This document shows positions 11,332-48,137 of a DNA stretch of 64,000 nucleotides, one piece after another (within the stretch, counting starts at the first letter, position 1; each line of letters opens with the position of its first letter). A program made the position numbers and the translations under genes. Where the stretch lies: positions 24,649,605-24,713,604 of the forward strand of contig CM066912.1 of the NCBI GenBank assembly GCA_033964015.1. The letters are read 5' to 3'. The stretch comes from Scolanthus callimorphus (Eukaryota > Cnidaria > Anthozoa > Actiniaria > Edwardsiidae). The notes beneath the pieces were generated by a model, which ran no database searches, was not told the DNA's origin, and saw only the letters and a program-made list of their open reading frames with translations.

Positions 11332-12305
11332 CTTCAAATACTTATTAATTATTCATGACCTAATGAGCTCTCATTTTGTACCACGTGCAGTACCTTGAAA
11401 TCCCAGGAAGATACTGCAAGTGGGACTTGAAAACTTTTTCAAGGTCCAAGGACCTTTGAACTTTAAATATTCATAGTTCAAAGGTCCTAGGATCTAGGAA
11501 TGTTTTTCTAGATCCAAGGACCTTTGAACTATGATTATTCATAATTTCAATCCCCACCGCAGACTGTAGGAACCGCTACGTGAGTAGCGAAAGGTCTCCT
11601 CTCTCGGAGAAGTAAATGCAAATAATTGTTGCTCGAGACTATATGCATGTGCGCCGCCAACTTCCATGTTGGACAGGCTTTATTGAAACACTCTTGATCT
11701 TTTCACTGCTGCGCATGACTAGTGACGCAATCCAAGTTCATAATCCATAATTTTCACAATTTGAAGGTCCTCCCCATCGAAATTTTTTTTGTACTAGTCA
11801 GTCTGCGCCGTACAAAGGCAGACTGTAGGAACCGTGAGAAGACACAGGTCTCCTCTCTAGGAGAGATAGAATAGAAAGGATCTTGTTCCAGACTATATGC
11901 ACGTGCGCCGCCAACTTCCATGTGGGACAGGCTTTATGGAAACAATATTGACCTTTTCATTTTTGCGCATGACAATGACGTAATTAAAGTGTCACAAGTA
12001 AAAATAATATGATTATATTAATAAATCCTGTTTGGGTAAGGTACAGAGGGGTTGGTGATTGAATATTATGTCACATGCTATTATCCGAGTATTTCAAATG
12101 GCTAACAATTTTTTTTTAATTGAGATGTTTCAACATTGATCGTTTTCCATCTGTGTTGGCTTATTAGGTCATGAATAATTATCGAGTATTTGAAGTAATT
12201 CAAAAGCCTCCTATTCGGACTTGACGCCTTCGGCTCGGACTGGAACTAATAGTTGCGCGGACTTTGAATGGCCGTCAAGTCCGAATCGGAGGCTTTTAAA
12301 TATTA
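11332..12305. mobile_element. Composite insertion with foldback ends
   Basis: The other units read directly from CAGATACTTT to CATAATTCAATC, so about 970 bases are inserted here. The insert has inverted ends (AATTATTCATGACCTAAT near 11347 and its complement near 12165), two tandem copies of about 250 bases (GCAGACTGTAGGAACCG at 11561 and 11818; GTGCGCCGCCAACTTCCATG at 11649 and 11905), internal AGTTCAAAGGTCC palindromes, and next to it a separate palindrome at about 12207-12297 (AAGCCTCC...GGAGGCTT). Confidence 0.65.
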
Positions 12306-12567
12306 CATAATTCAATCTCTTACAAATGTGTTCTTTTGCAAAATATACAATAATAAGAGAGCTATGTAACGGCTTCAAATTTTTACAGTAGCTATCCGAT
12401 GTTTCCTTTTGAGCCCCACATGCAGGTTTCCATGGCAACCTCACCAAACACATTGCACAACCCTTAACTCAGCTGTATGATGTTCACGTTATGCTTGTTT
12501 GGTTAACTGAATTCAAGTGTTCATTTCTATGAAGTTTTTATGGTTCCTGAAGTTTCTTGGGGCTTTG

Positions 12568-15346
<2,779 letters not shown>

Positions 15347-15770
15347 CTACCATTTGCGACCTTCCGTGACGCGTGACGCGAAAACTAGGATTTGAAAAGT
15401 TTGTTTCGCAGACCTTTGTCAATCAAAACTTTTTGCTTCGATAATTAAACTGCACGTGCATGGATGTGAAACTTTCATGTTTCCCGTGTGAAACTCTAAA
15501 GTTACACACCAAAATCGAAACAAACTTACAGAATCTGGGCATTTCTGACAAGACAAGGTACTAAATGTTTTGATATTATTGAACTTAGGATGACTTGTGG
15601 TGAACGCTAAGATTAGCGCGACAGAAACTCAAAATCTTTAGTATGAAATTTAATCCACATCAGCAAAGTTTCGTGGACCAAACAAAAAGTTTTGATTGAC
15701 AAACGTCTGCGATATAAAGTTTTCAAACCTAGTTGTAGCGTCACGCTTCACGGAAGATCGCAAATGGTAG
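15347..15770. mobile_element. Foldback MITE with TA target duplication
   Basis: A 424-base element with ends CTACCATTTGCGA and its complement, flanked by TA at 15345-15346 and 15771-15772. Sister units near 10357 and 14213 read CGTGATTATCGGTGAATAG without it, which proves both the insertion point and the TA duplication (Tc1/mariner-type). Non-coding. Confidence 0.9.
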
Positions 15771-15814
15771 TATCGGTGAATAGATACCTAAACCTCGTCT
15801 GGGTAACTAATTAA

Positions 15815-15837
15815 CAACCTCGAGCCCGAATGGGCTC

Positions 15838-15868
<31 letters not shown>

Positions 15869-16097
15869 ATGGGCTATTGACTCAGAGGCCATGAGGGAGA
15901 GAGGAATAATTGTTTTAGTCAAATCACACTAGTAGGTCAATTTGTATAGCCAAAAACGTTTTTGGTCTGGTCATTTGCCATTTTCTGGCTTTCAAATCCG
16001 ACACTTTTCGCTACTAGTAGGCTATAACTTATAGCCTAGTAGTAGCTCAACCAATCAGAACGCAGCATTGACAATAGACCACTAGTGTGATTTGACT
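15815..16097. mobile_element. Foldback element nested in the same unit
   Basis: Starts with a palindrome of AGCCCGAATGGGCT and TGACTCAGAGGCCATGAGG, continues with AGTCAAATCACACTAGT and closes with the complement of that motif. It interrupts the sister-unit sequence ACTATTTACCGATAATCA (near 14252), leaving AATTA on both sides. The AGTCAAATCACACTAGT part is the family seen at 8795-8983. Confidence 0.7.
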
Positions 16098-16142
16098 AAT
16101 TACCGATAGTCACAGAGCTAGGATCAGAGCCTGAGGCAACTG

Positions 16143-16400
16143 GTTCAGGTTTAGTTTATTGTGCACTATTTTTTTGTCTAAATTATTTACAATAGAAGGG
16201 AAATACATCCAAAAAGAGAAAAAAGAGTATTACAATTAGGTAGGAGAAAAAGTGAAGGTGTGCAGTGACCATAGTAGCTTAAGCTTTCGAGATGGTCACT
16301 ACCACTATTAAATACCGAGGCTAACAAGTCATAAATTGGAGAAAAAAGATATAGTGGATAAATTAATATATAGTAATAATAACATATATATTAATATATA
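16143..16400 (-). mobile_element. Insertion resembling a retroelement tail
   Basis: About 260 bases that break the sister sequence GAGGCAACTAATTGTAGTAT. Read on the minus strand it ends in TAAACTAAACCTGAACC after a long AT-rich stretch, like a degraded 3' tail of a non-LTR element. The right edge (16360-16400) is a TA-rich simple repeat. Identity is not established. Confidence 0.35.
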
Positions 16401-16863
16401 TTAATTGTAGTATAATTACTCAAGCGACTCATAAAAAAAATTCTTTGTCATGACCATAAACTCGCGCGCACTCCCCAATGCTTTCAATGTTATAGTCACC
16501 GATATGTGATTATAGCAAAGGAAAATAAAACTATCGACCAATCAATGCATGGAGGTTCTTAGCCACTGAGTAATTATACAATGATATTATAATACACTCA
16601 GATACTTTCATAATTCAATCTCTTACAAATTTGTTCTTTTGCAAAATGTATGACAATAAGAACTATGTAAGAGCTTGAACTTTTCACAGCAGCTATCCAA
16701 TGTTTTGAGCCCCACATGCAGGTTTCCATGGCAACCTCACCAAACACATTGCACAACCCTTAACTCAGCTGTATGATGTCCACGTTATGCTTGTTTGGTC
16801 AACTGAATTCAAGTGTTCATTTCTACGAAGCTTTTATGATTCCTGAAGTTTCTTGGGGCTTTG

Positions 16864-18281
<1,418 letters not shown>

Positions 18282-20808
18282 ATAGTAGAGTCTGTTAAGG
18301 GAAAAAATAGGTAAAATCGTGCACTTGTGCGTAAAGGCGCCAAATTTGGACCAAATGTTCCTTAGGTGAAATAAATCAGTTTTCGGGAGGGGTGCCATCA
18401 TTTCGACCCAAGGGGGGTAGGGTAGGGGCAATTTTGTCTATTTCCTAATTTCCCAATATTTCCTTGGTATTAAAGGGTTATAGATAAACAAGACCATGAC
18501 AATTCTTCCTGTATGGTGCCCTTCACATTGGACTAGGTGGGGGTGCAACAAATGTCCAGCAAGGGGGGAAGGGGGAGTTTCGGGTCACATTTTCGTGTTA
18601 CCCTCAGAGATCATGATTTCATTGTACAATCACAAAATTCGACATAAATGTTCCTTAGGTAACATTTAACAGTTTTCGGAAGGGGTGCCACAATTTCGGC
18701 CCAATGGGGGAGGGTAGGGAGAATTTTGTCCATCACCTGATTTACCCTATATTTCAGTGGTATTAAATAGTTATCAATAAACAAATCCACGGTAGTTCTT
18801 CATGAATGGTCCCCTTCATATTTGACTAGATGGGGTGCTACAAACATTTGAAAAGGGGGAGGGGTGAGTAATGGATGAAATTTACATGCTATGCACTTTT
18901 TAATTGCAATTTGATTGTACAGTTACCAAATCAGACATGAATGTTCCTTAGGCAACATCTAACAGTTTTTGGAAAGGGTGCCACAATTTCGGGCCAAGGG
19001 GGGGAGGGTAGGGACAATTTTGTACTTTACCTGATTATCCCTATATTTCAGCGGTATTAAAGAGTTATTGATAAACAACACCATGTCGATTCTTCATGAA
19101 TGGTTCCCTTCACATTTGGCTAGATGGGGGTGCTACAAACATTTGTCAAGGGGGAGAGGTGGGTGATGGGTGAAATTTACATGTTATGCTCTTTTTAGTT
19201 GCAATTTCATTGCACAATCACCAAATCTGATACGATTGTTCCTTTGGCAACATCTAACAGTTTTCAAAAGGGGTGCCACAATTTCGGCCTAAGGGGGAGA
19301 GGGTAGGGACAATTTTGGACTTTACCTGATTATCCCTATATTTCAGAGGTATTAAAGAGTTATTGATAAAGAAAGCATGATAATTCTTCTTGAATGGTCC
19401 CCTTCACATTTGATTAGATGAGGGTGCTACAAACATTTGTTGAGGGGGAGAGGCAGTTTACGGGTGAAATTTACATGTTACATTGTTTTTTATTATAATT
19501 TGATTGTGCAGTCACCAAATCCGACATGAATATTCCCTTAGGCAACATCTATCAGTTTTAGAAAGGGGTGCTACAATTTTGGCCCAAGAGGGGAGGGGAG
19601 GGACAATTTTGCCCATTGTGATTATCCTTACTTTTATTAAAGGTATTAAAGAGTTATCTATAAACAACAGCATAATAGTTAGTACGATTCTCTTCGCATT
19701 TGGCTAGATTGGATGCAGAGTATCAATTACTCTCTAATAACTCTGAAATATAGGGATAATCAGGTAAAGGCCAAAATTGTCCCTACCCTCCCCCCTTAGG
19801 CCGAAATTGTGGCACCCCTTTTGAAAACGGTTAGATGTTGCCTAAGGAACAATCGTATCAGATTTGGTGATTGTGCAATGAAATTGCAACTAAAAAGAGC
19901 ATAACATGTAAATTTCACCCATCACCCGCCTCTCCCCCTCAACAAATGTTTGTAGCACCCCCATCTAGCCAAATGTGAAGGGAACCATTCATGAAGAATC
20001 GACATGGTGTTGTTTATCAATAACTCTTTAATACCGCTGAAATATAGGGATAATCAGGTAAAGTACAAAATTGTCCCTACCCTCCCCCCCTTGGCCCGAA
20101 ATTGTGGCACCCCTTCCAAAAACTGTTAGATGATGCCTATGGAACATTCATGTCTGATTTGGTAACTGTACAATCAAATTGCAATTAAAAAGTGCATAGC
20201 ATGTAAATTTCATCCATTACTCGCCCCTCCCCCTTTTCAAATGTTTGTAGCACCCCATCTAGTCAAATATGAAGGGGACCATTCATGAAGAACTACCGTG
20301 GATTTGTTTATTGATAACTCTTTAATACCACTGAAATATAGGGTAAATCAGGTGATGGACAAAATTCTCCCTACCCTCCCCCCATTGGGCCGAAATTGTG
20401 GCACTCCTTCCGAAAACTGTTAAATGTTACCTAAGGAACATTTATATCGAATTTTGTGATTGTACGATGAAATCATGATCTCTGAGGGTAGCACGAAAAT
20501 GTGACCCGAAACTCCCCCTTCCCCCCCTTGCTGGACATTTGTTGCACCCCCACCTAGTCCAATGTGAAAGGCACCATACAGGAAGAATTGTCATGGTCTT
20601 GTTTATCTATAACCCTTTAATACCAAGGAAATATTGGGAAATTAGGAAATAGACAAAATTGCCCTTACCCTACCACCCTTGGGTCGAAATGATGGCACCC
20701 CTCCCGAAAACTGATTTATTTCACCTAAGGAACATTTGGTCCAAATTTGGCGCCTTTACGCACAAGTGCACGATTTTACCTATTTTTTCCCTTAACAGAC
20801 TCTACTAT
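18282..20808. mobile_element. Giant palindromic element, copy 2 (2.53 kb, opposite orientation)
   Basis: Same ends and same 293-base arm units as the copy at 5897-8427, but with five units in the left arm (near 18365, 18653, 18946, 19240, 19537) and four in the right (near 19841, 20136, 20431, 20727). The non-repeated centre (about 19660-19725, with GCATTTGGCTAGATTGGATG) is the reverse complement of the centre of copy 1, so the two copies lie in opposite orientations. Both flanks read AATA...TATAA. No coding capacity seen. Confidence 0.85.
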
Positions 20809-22966
20809 AATTGGTCGCCAATTAAACGTGGATCTCAGCTGAACTTGGGGACCCTGTGCCCGATGGGCGTGACAAATAGTTTCGTAGCCCATAAAACTCT
20901 ATGCTAATGAGGTAACGGTAAAAATAGTTAACTCAATCCGTTAAAATCTCGTGGAATTTCGACCCATCCTATGGTCTAAAACTGATTTAGGTGATACGAA
21001 GTCATAGAACAACAAACTAATGGTGTTATTTTGAAAGTTTCTTACCGTATTAGATAAACACAAAAAAAAACAATCATAACAGTGCCACACCTATCGGATA
21101 CAGGGTCTTTAAAAATATGGGGTGCCATTTTGGCTACTAGCTCTAACATTTCGGTCGTGAAGCCCCTAAATTTAGTCGCCATTGGTGGCCATATGGTTGC
21201 AATAGGCTCATTTTTACGAGTGAACAAATTTGTACTGTAAATAAAAAAGCCATAATGTTAAAACTCAGGATCTGGTTTCTTCCAAAAGTTTTATGCTGCA
21301 CTACTTGTATTATTACAATGGGTTGTTCCATAAAATAGCTGCAGCCCTCCTATCAAGGAAATCAAAATTTTCAAAAATTGCTCTAGCCCTGTGAAAATAC
21401 CAGACCCCTGCACATCCTACACTTAAAGCACTTGGGGAAATTTTACGTTCTCTTGTGGCCCCTGAGGAAATCCCAAAGTTTGAAATAAAAATACTGTGGA
21501 AATTCCGGGGTAAAGAGAAAGGATCTGTGGAAATTCCAGGCTCCTTGATGGGGCTAACAGATATTTATAGTATCCAGCAAATCTCTAAGATATCCAACAG
21601 TCCAGTTTCGAATTCTCTAATCTACCGCTGAATAGGCATCAACGGCGCATAAATACAGTAGGAGCCTCGGTTTGAACCCGAAAGTTGCGAATACCAACAA
21701 GTCCAAAAAGTTTTGTCTATTGTCTCCATTCAAGCTTCATCAGTTTCTCGTTGGTATTCACAACTTTTCCTACTTCAAACCGAGGCTCCCACTTTATGGG
21801 CCGTCAATGCCTATTCAGGTAGATTAGAGAACTTGAAACTGGACTGTTCTACATGCTATTACTGGCTCCATAAACTCTGAATATCCCAGCTTAATGAACT
21901 AACTGTCAATGGGCAATTCCAGAAAATAAAGGTACCCTCCCCACAGGCGGCACTAGTTTTTGACCCCCCATGCATCCAGAATTTCCAAAATGGTTTACCC
22001 CTCCATGCATATAGAATTCCGGGCAGGTTAAAGAAATCCAGCTTCGAAAACCCCCCCTTGCAATCAGAATTCCGAGTATTTTTATTTTCTGGAATTGTCC
22101 AATGCTGCATTGTGACTGGCTAGACTAGGGACTATTAACAATAGACCTCTAGTAGCAATAGCACCGATTTTGAACATAAAAACATTGGTGGCCGCTTCCT
22201 GTTTGTCAATATTTTTCTGAATCCGTTTCATGTTTTATGTGTGTGCAACTAATTGGGTGATAATATTATTAAACCAATAAGACCTCTCTCCTTCGAGGGC
22301 CACAGGTCAATAGCCCACCATAAGGCCTGCGAGAGGTCTAATATTGTTAAATATTCATTTTTTGGCACCGTTGTTTCTGTTTATTGAGCTTCAGTGTCAA
22401 TCACACCAATTATTGACGAAAATTCGAATTTTATCCAATTGATTTAATGGATACTAAAGATAAAGTATCTCCCTTCAGAGTCAATGAACTGTGGCAGGAT
22501 ATTATACCTTGATGCTTGGTGTCTTAGTATATATCCACCACTCACTCAATCTTCATTGAGCAGATAATGTACTACATGTAGTTTACAGAGGAACATTATA
22601 TTTGTATTATATTTTTCATTTTACCCTTCTGGGAATTCTAGTTTAATATTAATGCCACAGCCCAATTCTTAGATGTTTCTAAGTTGTTCACTTTAACTAT
22701 ATTACCAGTAATGCAGTGTGACTGATGTGGGTCATTAAATTCAACCCTAGAAAATCATATGTGCAGAACTCAGAAGGAGTCCTTATTTTGTCTTTCCAGT
22801 TTTTAAATATAAAATGCCCCTTACCATAAACAATTTCTCAGCCACTATGCCGCCTTAGACAAGTGTATAATACATAACAAGGACAGTAAAGCTAAAGTAC
22901 ATTTTCACAAAAACTATGTAGATAAAATTTGTTGGCAGCAGGGTGTGACCAAATAGGTGACAGTTG
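20809..22966. other. No gene seen; one foldback element
   Basis: Intergenic or intronic sequence between exon copies 1 and 2. The identifiable parts are the palindrome at 21601-21846 (listed separately) and, at 21905-22090, a series of loosely repeated GGAATT/AATTCC words like those at 26440-26650. A palindromic tract near 22285-22345 contains AGACCTCTC and its complement. Confidence 0.45.
21601..21846. mobile_element. Foldback MITE, ACAGTCCAGTTTC ends
   Basis: A 246-base palindrome: CAGTCCAGTTTCGAATTCTC at the left is opposed to GAGAACTTGAAACTGGACTG at the right, and GAGCCTCGGTTTGA to TCAAACCGAGGCTC inside. Non-coding. Confidence 0.75.
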
Positions 22967-31521
<8,555 letters not shown>

Positions 31522-32112
31522 GATCTGTATTTGTGTTGAAGAACGTAAAAGCCTTCACAAAGAAGCAGAATTTTCTCGCCCGTTCCTTGCCAACTTCCTG
31601 TTAAATTTGCTCGCAAAATGGCGCTCATCACACGCACGCGCTCTTTCCACCGGCTAGTGTCACGTGACTAGTTCCAGGCGATCGCGGACAGGGCCTGAGG
31701 TGTGGCGGACGGAACGGGATAACCCGCGGGATATGACGTCACTTACGGGACATTAGTCATCAATAAAATAAAATAAAAATCGATTTAGGTAATCAAAAGC
31801 AACTGCATTTTACTTGTTTCTAGGAGGCACTTAGAAAAACTTCTCTAGAGGCCACCACGCCAGCATGCGTTTCAGATTTGCGGAAAAAATCAGAATGCCT
31901 GGAAACGGTAAGGAGAGCCGACAGAGAGTAAAAATACAGAATATTTTGTTAAATTGAAAAGTAAATCAATAGGTAAATAATATTAATCAATTTTCACTGC
32001 ACTCGATAGGTTTTCTCCCTTCTTGACAAAAAATGAAACCACCCTACCCCCCACAATCCCCATAATCCTCACGCGAAAACGAGGTTCAGTCTCTTCGATT
32101 ATAAAAACGAAC
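31522..32112. promoter_or_regulatory. Divergent UBE2D / adenosine kinase promoter
   Basis: 591 bases separate the two start codons, which point away from each other. The segment contains a full CRE palindrome TGACGTCA (31734-31741), an E-box palindrome TCACGTGA (31660-31667), a CpG-rich patch (31660-31735, with GCGATCGCGG and AACCCGCGGG), and ATGGCG-type YY1-like motifs at 31614-31624 and over the adenosine kinase start. I see no TATA box. A shared, constitutive promoter is inferred. Confidence 0.6.
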
Positions 32113-43946
<11,834 letters not shown>

Positions 43947-43957
43947 TAAAAATGTGG

Positions 43958-43963
43958 AATAAA
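43958..43963 (+). terminator. ADK polyadenylation signal
   Basis: AATAAA 12 bases after the ADK stop codon. The 3' UTR would be very short, but no other canonical signal is closer. Confidence 0.6.
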
Positions 43964-44258
43964 TTTGGGATGTTATGGGATAAAGCTTGAGTTGTTCTTA
44001 TTTTTGGTTCCGAAAAAGGCGAGGCTTCGCTCTCCGGAGCAACATCCGCGTAGGGAAGTGGAAGATGAGAATCATCACTCAGAAGTCTAAGGTTAGAGGG
44101 ATCAAGGCACGCAATATTAATTAATAATGTATAATAGTTATCAGAGAATGGAATCCAGTTTTCAATTCTACACATCCGTATTAGTAAAGCTGCAAAGTTT
44201 TCAAAAGAATTACTTGAAAACTTGCTGAGATATGAATTTTCAAAACTTCGTATTCTGG
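43964..44258. other. Sequence between ADK and the next element
   Basis: Nothing recognised. Its last ten bases (44249-44258) are the left target duplication of the following element. Confidence 0.4.
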
Positions 44259-45215
44259 TAGACTGCTTGCAGCCCCTTCTTCTAGTCCGGTCAAATTAGC
44301 CCGAAAAACCCCCGAACCTGGAAAAATTGCAACATGAGAAATTTTTGGTACTAATTGTTAAAAACATATGTAGGAATAACATATCCAAATTTTGTAGAAA
44401 TCCGGCCGGGGGAAGTTGGTTAAGTTTTTTGTTTTACCGGCGACGTCAAGGGCGCCTTTTGTTTTCGGCGGCACTTGAACACTGAAAACACAGAAGCTGG
44501 GAGAATGTTTATAGACTGTACAGATGAAACCGGGGAAGATTTAACAAGGTTTTTCGGTTGAAACAAATAATTTCTGAGCGATGAGTTACGGCCATGAACA
44601 GTTTATTTCTTGTATTCCTTTTAGCGTATAATATTCGAACTTTAGTGTATCACCACGCGGGAAATACAAGGATCATATGGGATTTGTCAAAACGCACGAT
44701 TATTTAGTTATTATTTTGCAGAATTGGTTATAAACAAACACACAATTCACATCTATGCAATCACATTATGCAGTAGAAATAAATTGCTCGATATCTCGTT
44801 GAATATCACACCGAATTACGGCCCTACAGTCCATAGCCCTCAATTCGAATTGTTCGCTTTCATTGTCTAAGTGCAGACGGAAAACCCCAAATTTAACCAA
44901 CTTCCCCCGAACGGATTTTCACAAAATTTGGACACGTATTGCTCACGTATGTTCCTGGGAATTTGCTGTATAAAAATCCCATGTTGCAATTTTTTCCAGG
45001 TTAAACGCTAAATTGACCGGACTATTCGGCGAACGTCCGTATATCGAGGGAATTTTTTTTTCTTGCGGCGCGCTTCGATTTGTTTACAGTGTCAAGTTAC
45101 TCAGGAGAGGGAGAGACGCGCCACGGGGGGAAAAACAAACCGAAGCGTGATGCGGGTAGAAAAACATTCTCTCGATTTACGGACGTTCGCCGAAGAAGGG
45201 GCTGCAAGCAGTCTG
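44259..45215. mobile_element. 957-base TIR element with 10-base target duplication
   Basis: Ends TAGACTGCTTGCAGCCCCTT and complement. Exact 10-base direct repeats CGTATTCTGG flank it at 44249-44258 and 45216-45225. Inner inverted segments include AACTTCCCCC and AATTGACCGGACTA. A 9-11-base duplication is typical of Mutator-like (MULE) elements. No transposase; the open frame near the right end is not convincing. Confidence 0.8.
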
Positions 45216-45337
45216 CGTATTCTGGCTGTTACTCTGTACAGTAAAATGCTCTAACCTGGCCACTTTTTGTATGGAGTCGAAGTCTCTGATATCGAAAGAA
45301 GTGCATTATGGACAGGGTGAGACGTGAGACGGATCCT

Positions 45338-45836
45338 TTTTATACCACAACGCGCGCGCGTTTCTCGGATTCTGATTGGCTCTCAGCCGTGGGTACATAA
45401 AAGTTTATACCACAACGCGCGCGTTTCTCGAATTCTGATTGGCTCTCAGCCGTGGGTACATAAAGTTTATACCACAACGCGCGCATTTCTCGAATTCTGA
45501 TTGGCTCTCAGCCGTGGGTACATAAAAGTTTATACCACAACGCGCGCGTTTCTCGAATTCTGATTGGCTCTCAGCCATGGGTACATAAACGTTTCTACCA
45601 CAACGCGCGCGTTTCTCGAATTCTGATTGGCTCTCAGCCGTGGGTACATAAAAGTTTACCACAACGCGCGCGTTTCTCGAATTCTGTTTGGCTCTCAGCC
45701 GTGGGTACATAAAAGTTTACCACAACGCGCGCGTTTCTCGAATTCTGTTTGGCTCTCAGCCGTGGGTACATAAAAGTTTACCACAACGCGCGCGTTTCTC
45801 GAATTCTGTTTGGCTCTCAGCCATGTGTACATAAAA
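45338..45836. repeat. Eight tandem copies of a 61-63-base repeat
   Basis: Units are marked by ACCACAACGCGCGCGTTTCT and GGCTCTCAGCC(G/A)TGGGTACA, spaced 61-63 bases (TTTCTCG at 45361, 45424, 45486, 45549, 45612, 45673, 45734, 45795). Five units carry GATTGG, three carry GTTTGG in its place. The repeating open frame on the minus strand follows from the copies and is not taken as a gene. Confidence 0.92.
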
Positions 45837-45954
45837 GTATACACACCACGGAACGCGTCATCATCAGCGCGCGCTAAAAATAGAACAAACGAAAACAACG
45901 TTTGGTTTTGTATTTATTTTTGCCTTTTTGTTGTGGTATAAAACAAATGTCCTC

Positions 45955-46108
45955 TGTTTTTCCGTGGTATGTCCTCTTATATACCACGGAATGACGTAAT
46001 AAAGTGGTCAAAATGCACTGCGGACCCACTCGGCTGAACATTTTGACCACTTTATTACGTCATTCCGTGGTATATAAGAGAACATACCATGGAAAATCAG
46101 AGGGCATT
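45955..46108. mobile_element. Foldback element next to the tandem array
   Basis: CCGTGGTATGTCCTCTTATA and GACGTAATAAAGTGGTCAAA on the left are mirrored on the right around a centre near 46025. CGTGGTATA words link it to the array just left of it, so the array may have grown from part of such an element. Confidence 0.7.
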
Positions 46109-48137
46109 AGTTAAATATTTATTCAGAAATCCCAAGCCGTGTCCCACAACTACCAGAATGCAGCGCGCGCTTTTAATTTTAAACAGTTGGTTCGAAAAAA
46201 TGTCCCACATCTACCGACATGCAGCGCGCGCGCGCGTTATGCTGGAATCGTCCATTGAGAGGGTTTGGGCTTCCTGTGTTTCGGGTTCAATGGACGTTTT
46301 TCTCGTTTTTTTTTTTTTGAAAGAGGCCTGCGGATGAAACGTACCGGCCATAATTAGCAAGAGTGTTCTCTACAACTCCTATGACTATTTTATTTGCCTT
46401 CTTTACAATGGTTATAATAAGTACCATGGATGGAGTGGCCAATCTTACAAGTAAGGCTATTGTACAATCAGCTGATTTCCGAGATCAGCCCCCCCCCTTC
46501 CCCCATTAAAATCTAAGATCTCTTCAGCCTCTCTATAACTCAACCTATGTAGCACACATCCATTACCCACTATCAAGGAACATGGAATGTTTTGGGTTTT
46601 GGAACCGATTTGCCTCATTTTTGGTGTGTTGCTTTCATTAGATATGCCCTTAACTAACGTCAATGGACAAATATTGCTAAATCGTTTTTTGTGACGTCAT
46701 CACTTAAGAACTAGTTTCTTTCAGTACTTTTGGCCCTTACCCTCCTGGAGATCCCTTACAGTTGTGCATGTTAAACATGGCCACTGAACAAAATCTTAAA
46801 ATATTATTTCCTTGGCTAGCTGATCACATTATTTTTCCAAACCCGCAGGTCGGGGACCCTACCATTTGAAGACGCCCCTCCCCTGGAATTTCCAGAGGTC
46901 TTCAACACCCCCTTTGCCTGAAATTGAAACTAAAGACCCCCTCCCCTGGAATTTGAACACCTCCTCCCTTGGAATTTCTAGGTTGACTAAACATGCCCTT
47001 TTCCATAGCTTATACACACCCCTCCCACTTGGGATTTCCAAGGGTCCTTGACCCCTCCCCCTAGAAATTTCCAGGGTCTTGATAGGCCCCCTCCCCTTGG
47101 AATTTCCAGGGCTTAGATAGACCCCTACCTGCCTGGAATTTCCAGGGTCCTCGGACCCCCCCCCCCCCCCCCCCCCCCTCCCCCCAAACGTAGCCAGAAA
47201 AATTTTCCCATACATTTACTGTATTTGCTGGAGAAAATTTGCGCATTTTCGTCCCATGTTTTCACTATCCGGCCCCCCTTCAGAAATTCCTGGCCACGCC
47301 GCTGTAACTGAAGCGGTAAATAGATGTACTATTGAGTTGCAACAGATTTTTAAAGGTTGAGCAAACACTGAATGAATGTAAACAAAATCAGCCTCTGTAA
47401 ATCAGGCTTTTTAGGAGACCATCTAACTATCTGTCGAGGGGTTTCAATTGACGGAGGCTACCGGCAGTGAACCGCCATCTACTGTACTTCACTGCTGACT
47501 GCCGGCAACTTCATTATTACTTATACTATACTTACTTATATTAATGCTGCAATAGAATACATTAATATGCCAATTATATTGCCTTCAAAATGCAGGAAAA
47601 CACCTTAAATCTGCTACCAAAATGTCAAAATTTCCCAGGGCATGTCCCCTGTAACTCCCTAGAAGGCTCAGGCATTACACCCTTTGTACAGGGCCCCGAA
47701 GCTCACCTGCTTATTTCCAAAACTTAGCCTGCTACTTCAAAAGTTATTGAAACCCCTGTCTGTACCATTATAACAATTAGCTGTCGAAGGCAATGTGATT
47801 ATCGGCAAGTCTCCGAGACGAAGTCAAGGGGGCTATTTGCCGATAATCACGGAGTCTGAGGCGACTAATTGTTTTAGTATAATTGCTCAAGTGATTCATA
47901 AGGTTTTTTGACAGGAAAACTTGTTTTTGTTGAAATTTTTCATGATCATAAAAAAACTCACATCTGCACTCCCAATCCTTTCAATGTTATAATCACCTGT
48001 AGGTGATTATAGTGAGAGAAAATGAACCTCTCAACCAATCAGTGCGTGGAAATTCTTATAATCACTTGAGTAATTATACTAAATTTTATATAATACCAAA
48101 AACTATTTGTCCTATGTTTTCCTGCTGCAAAATTAGA
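46109..48137. other. Intergenic repeats, no gene seen
   Basis: Contents: a fragment of the 42205-type element near 46560-46720; a GGAATTTCC tract at 46858-47150 followed by a C run of about 20 bases at 47157-47180; and at about 47775-48080 a foldback MITE with GTATAATT(A/G)CTCAAGTGA ends, the same family as in the UBE2D exon units. Confidence 0.6.

Noticed and set aside
21690..21770. Second hammerhead-like site around CTTCATCAG
   Set aside because: The hairpin and GAAA that must follow CTGATGA are missing.
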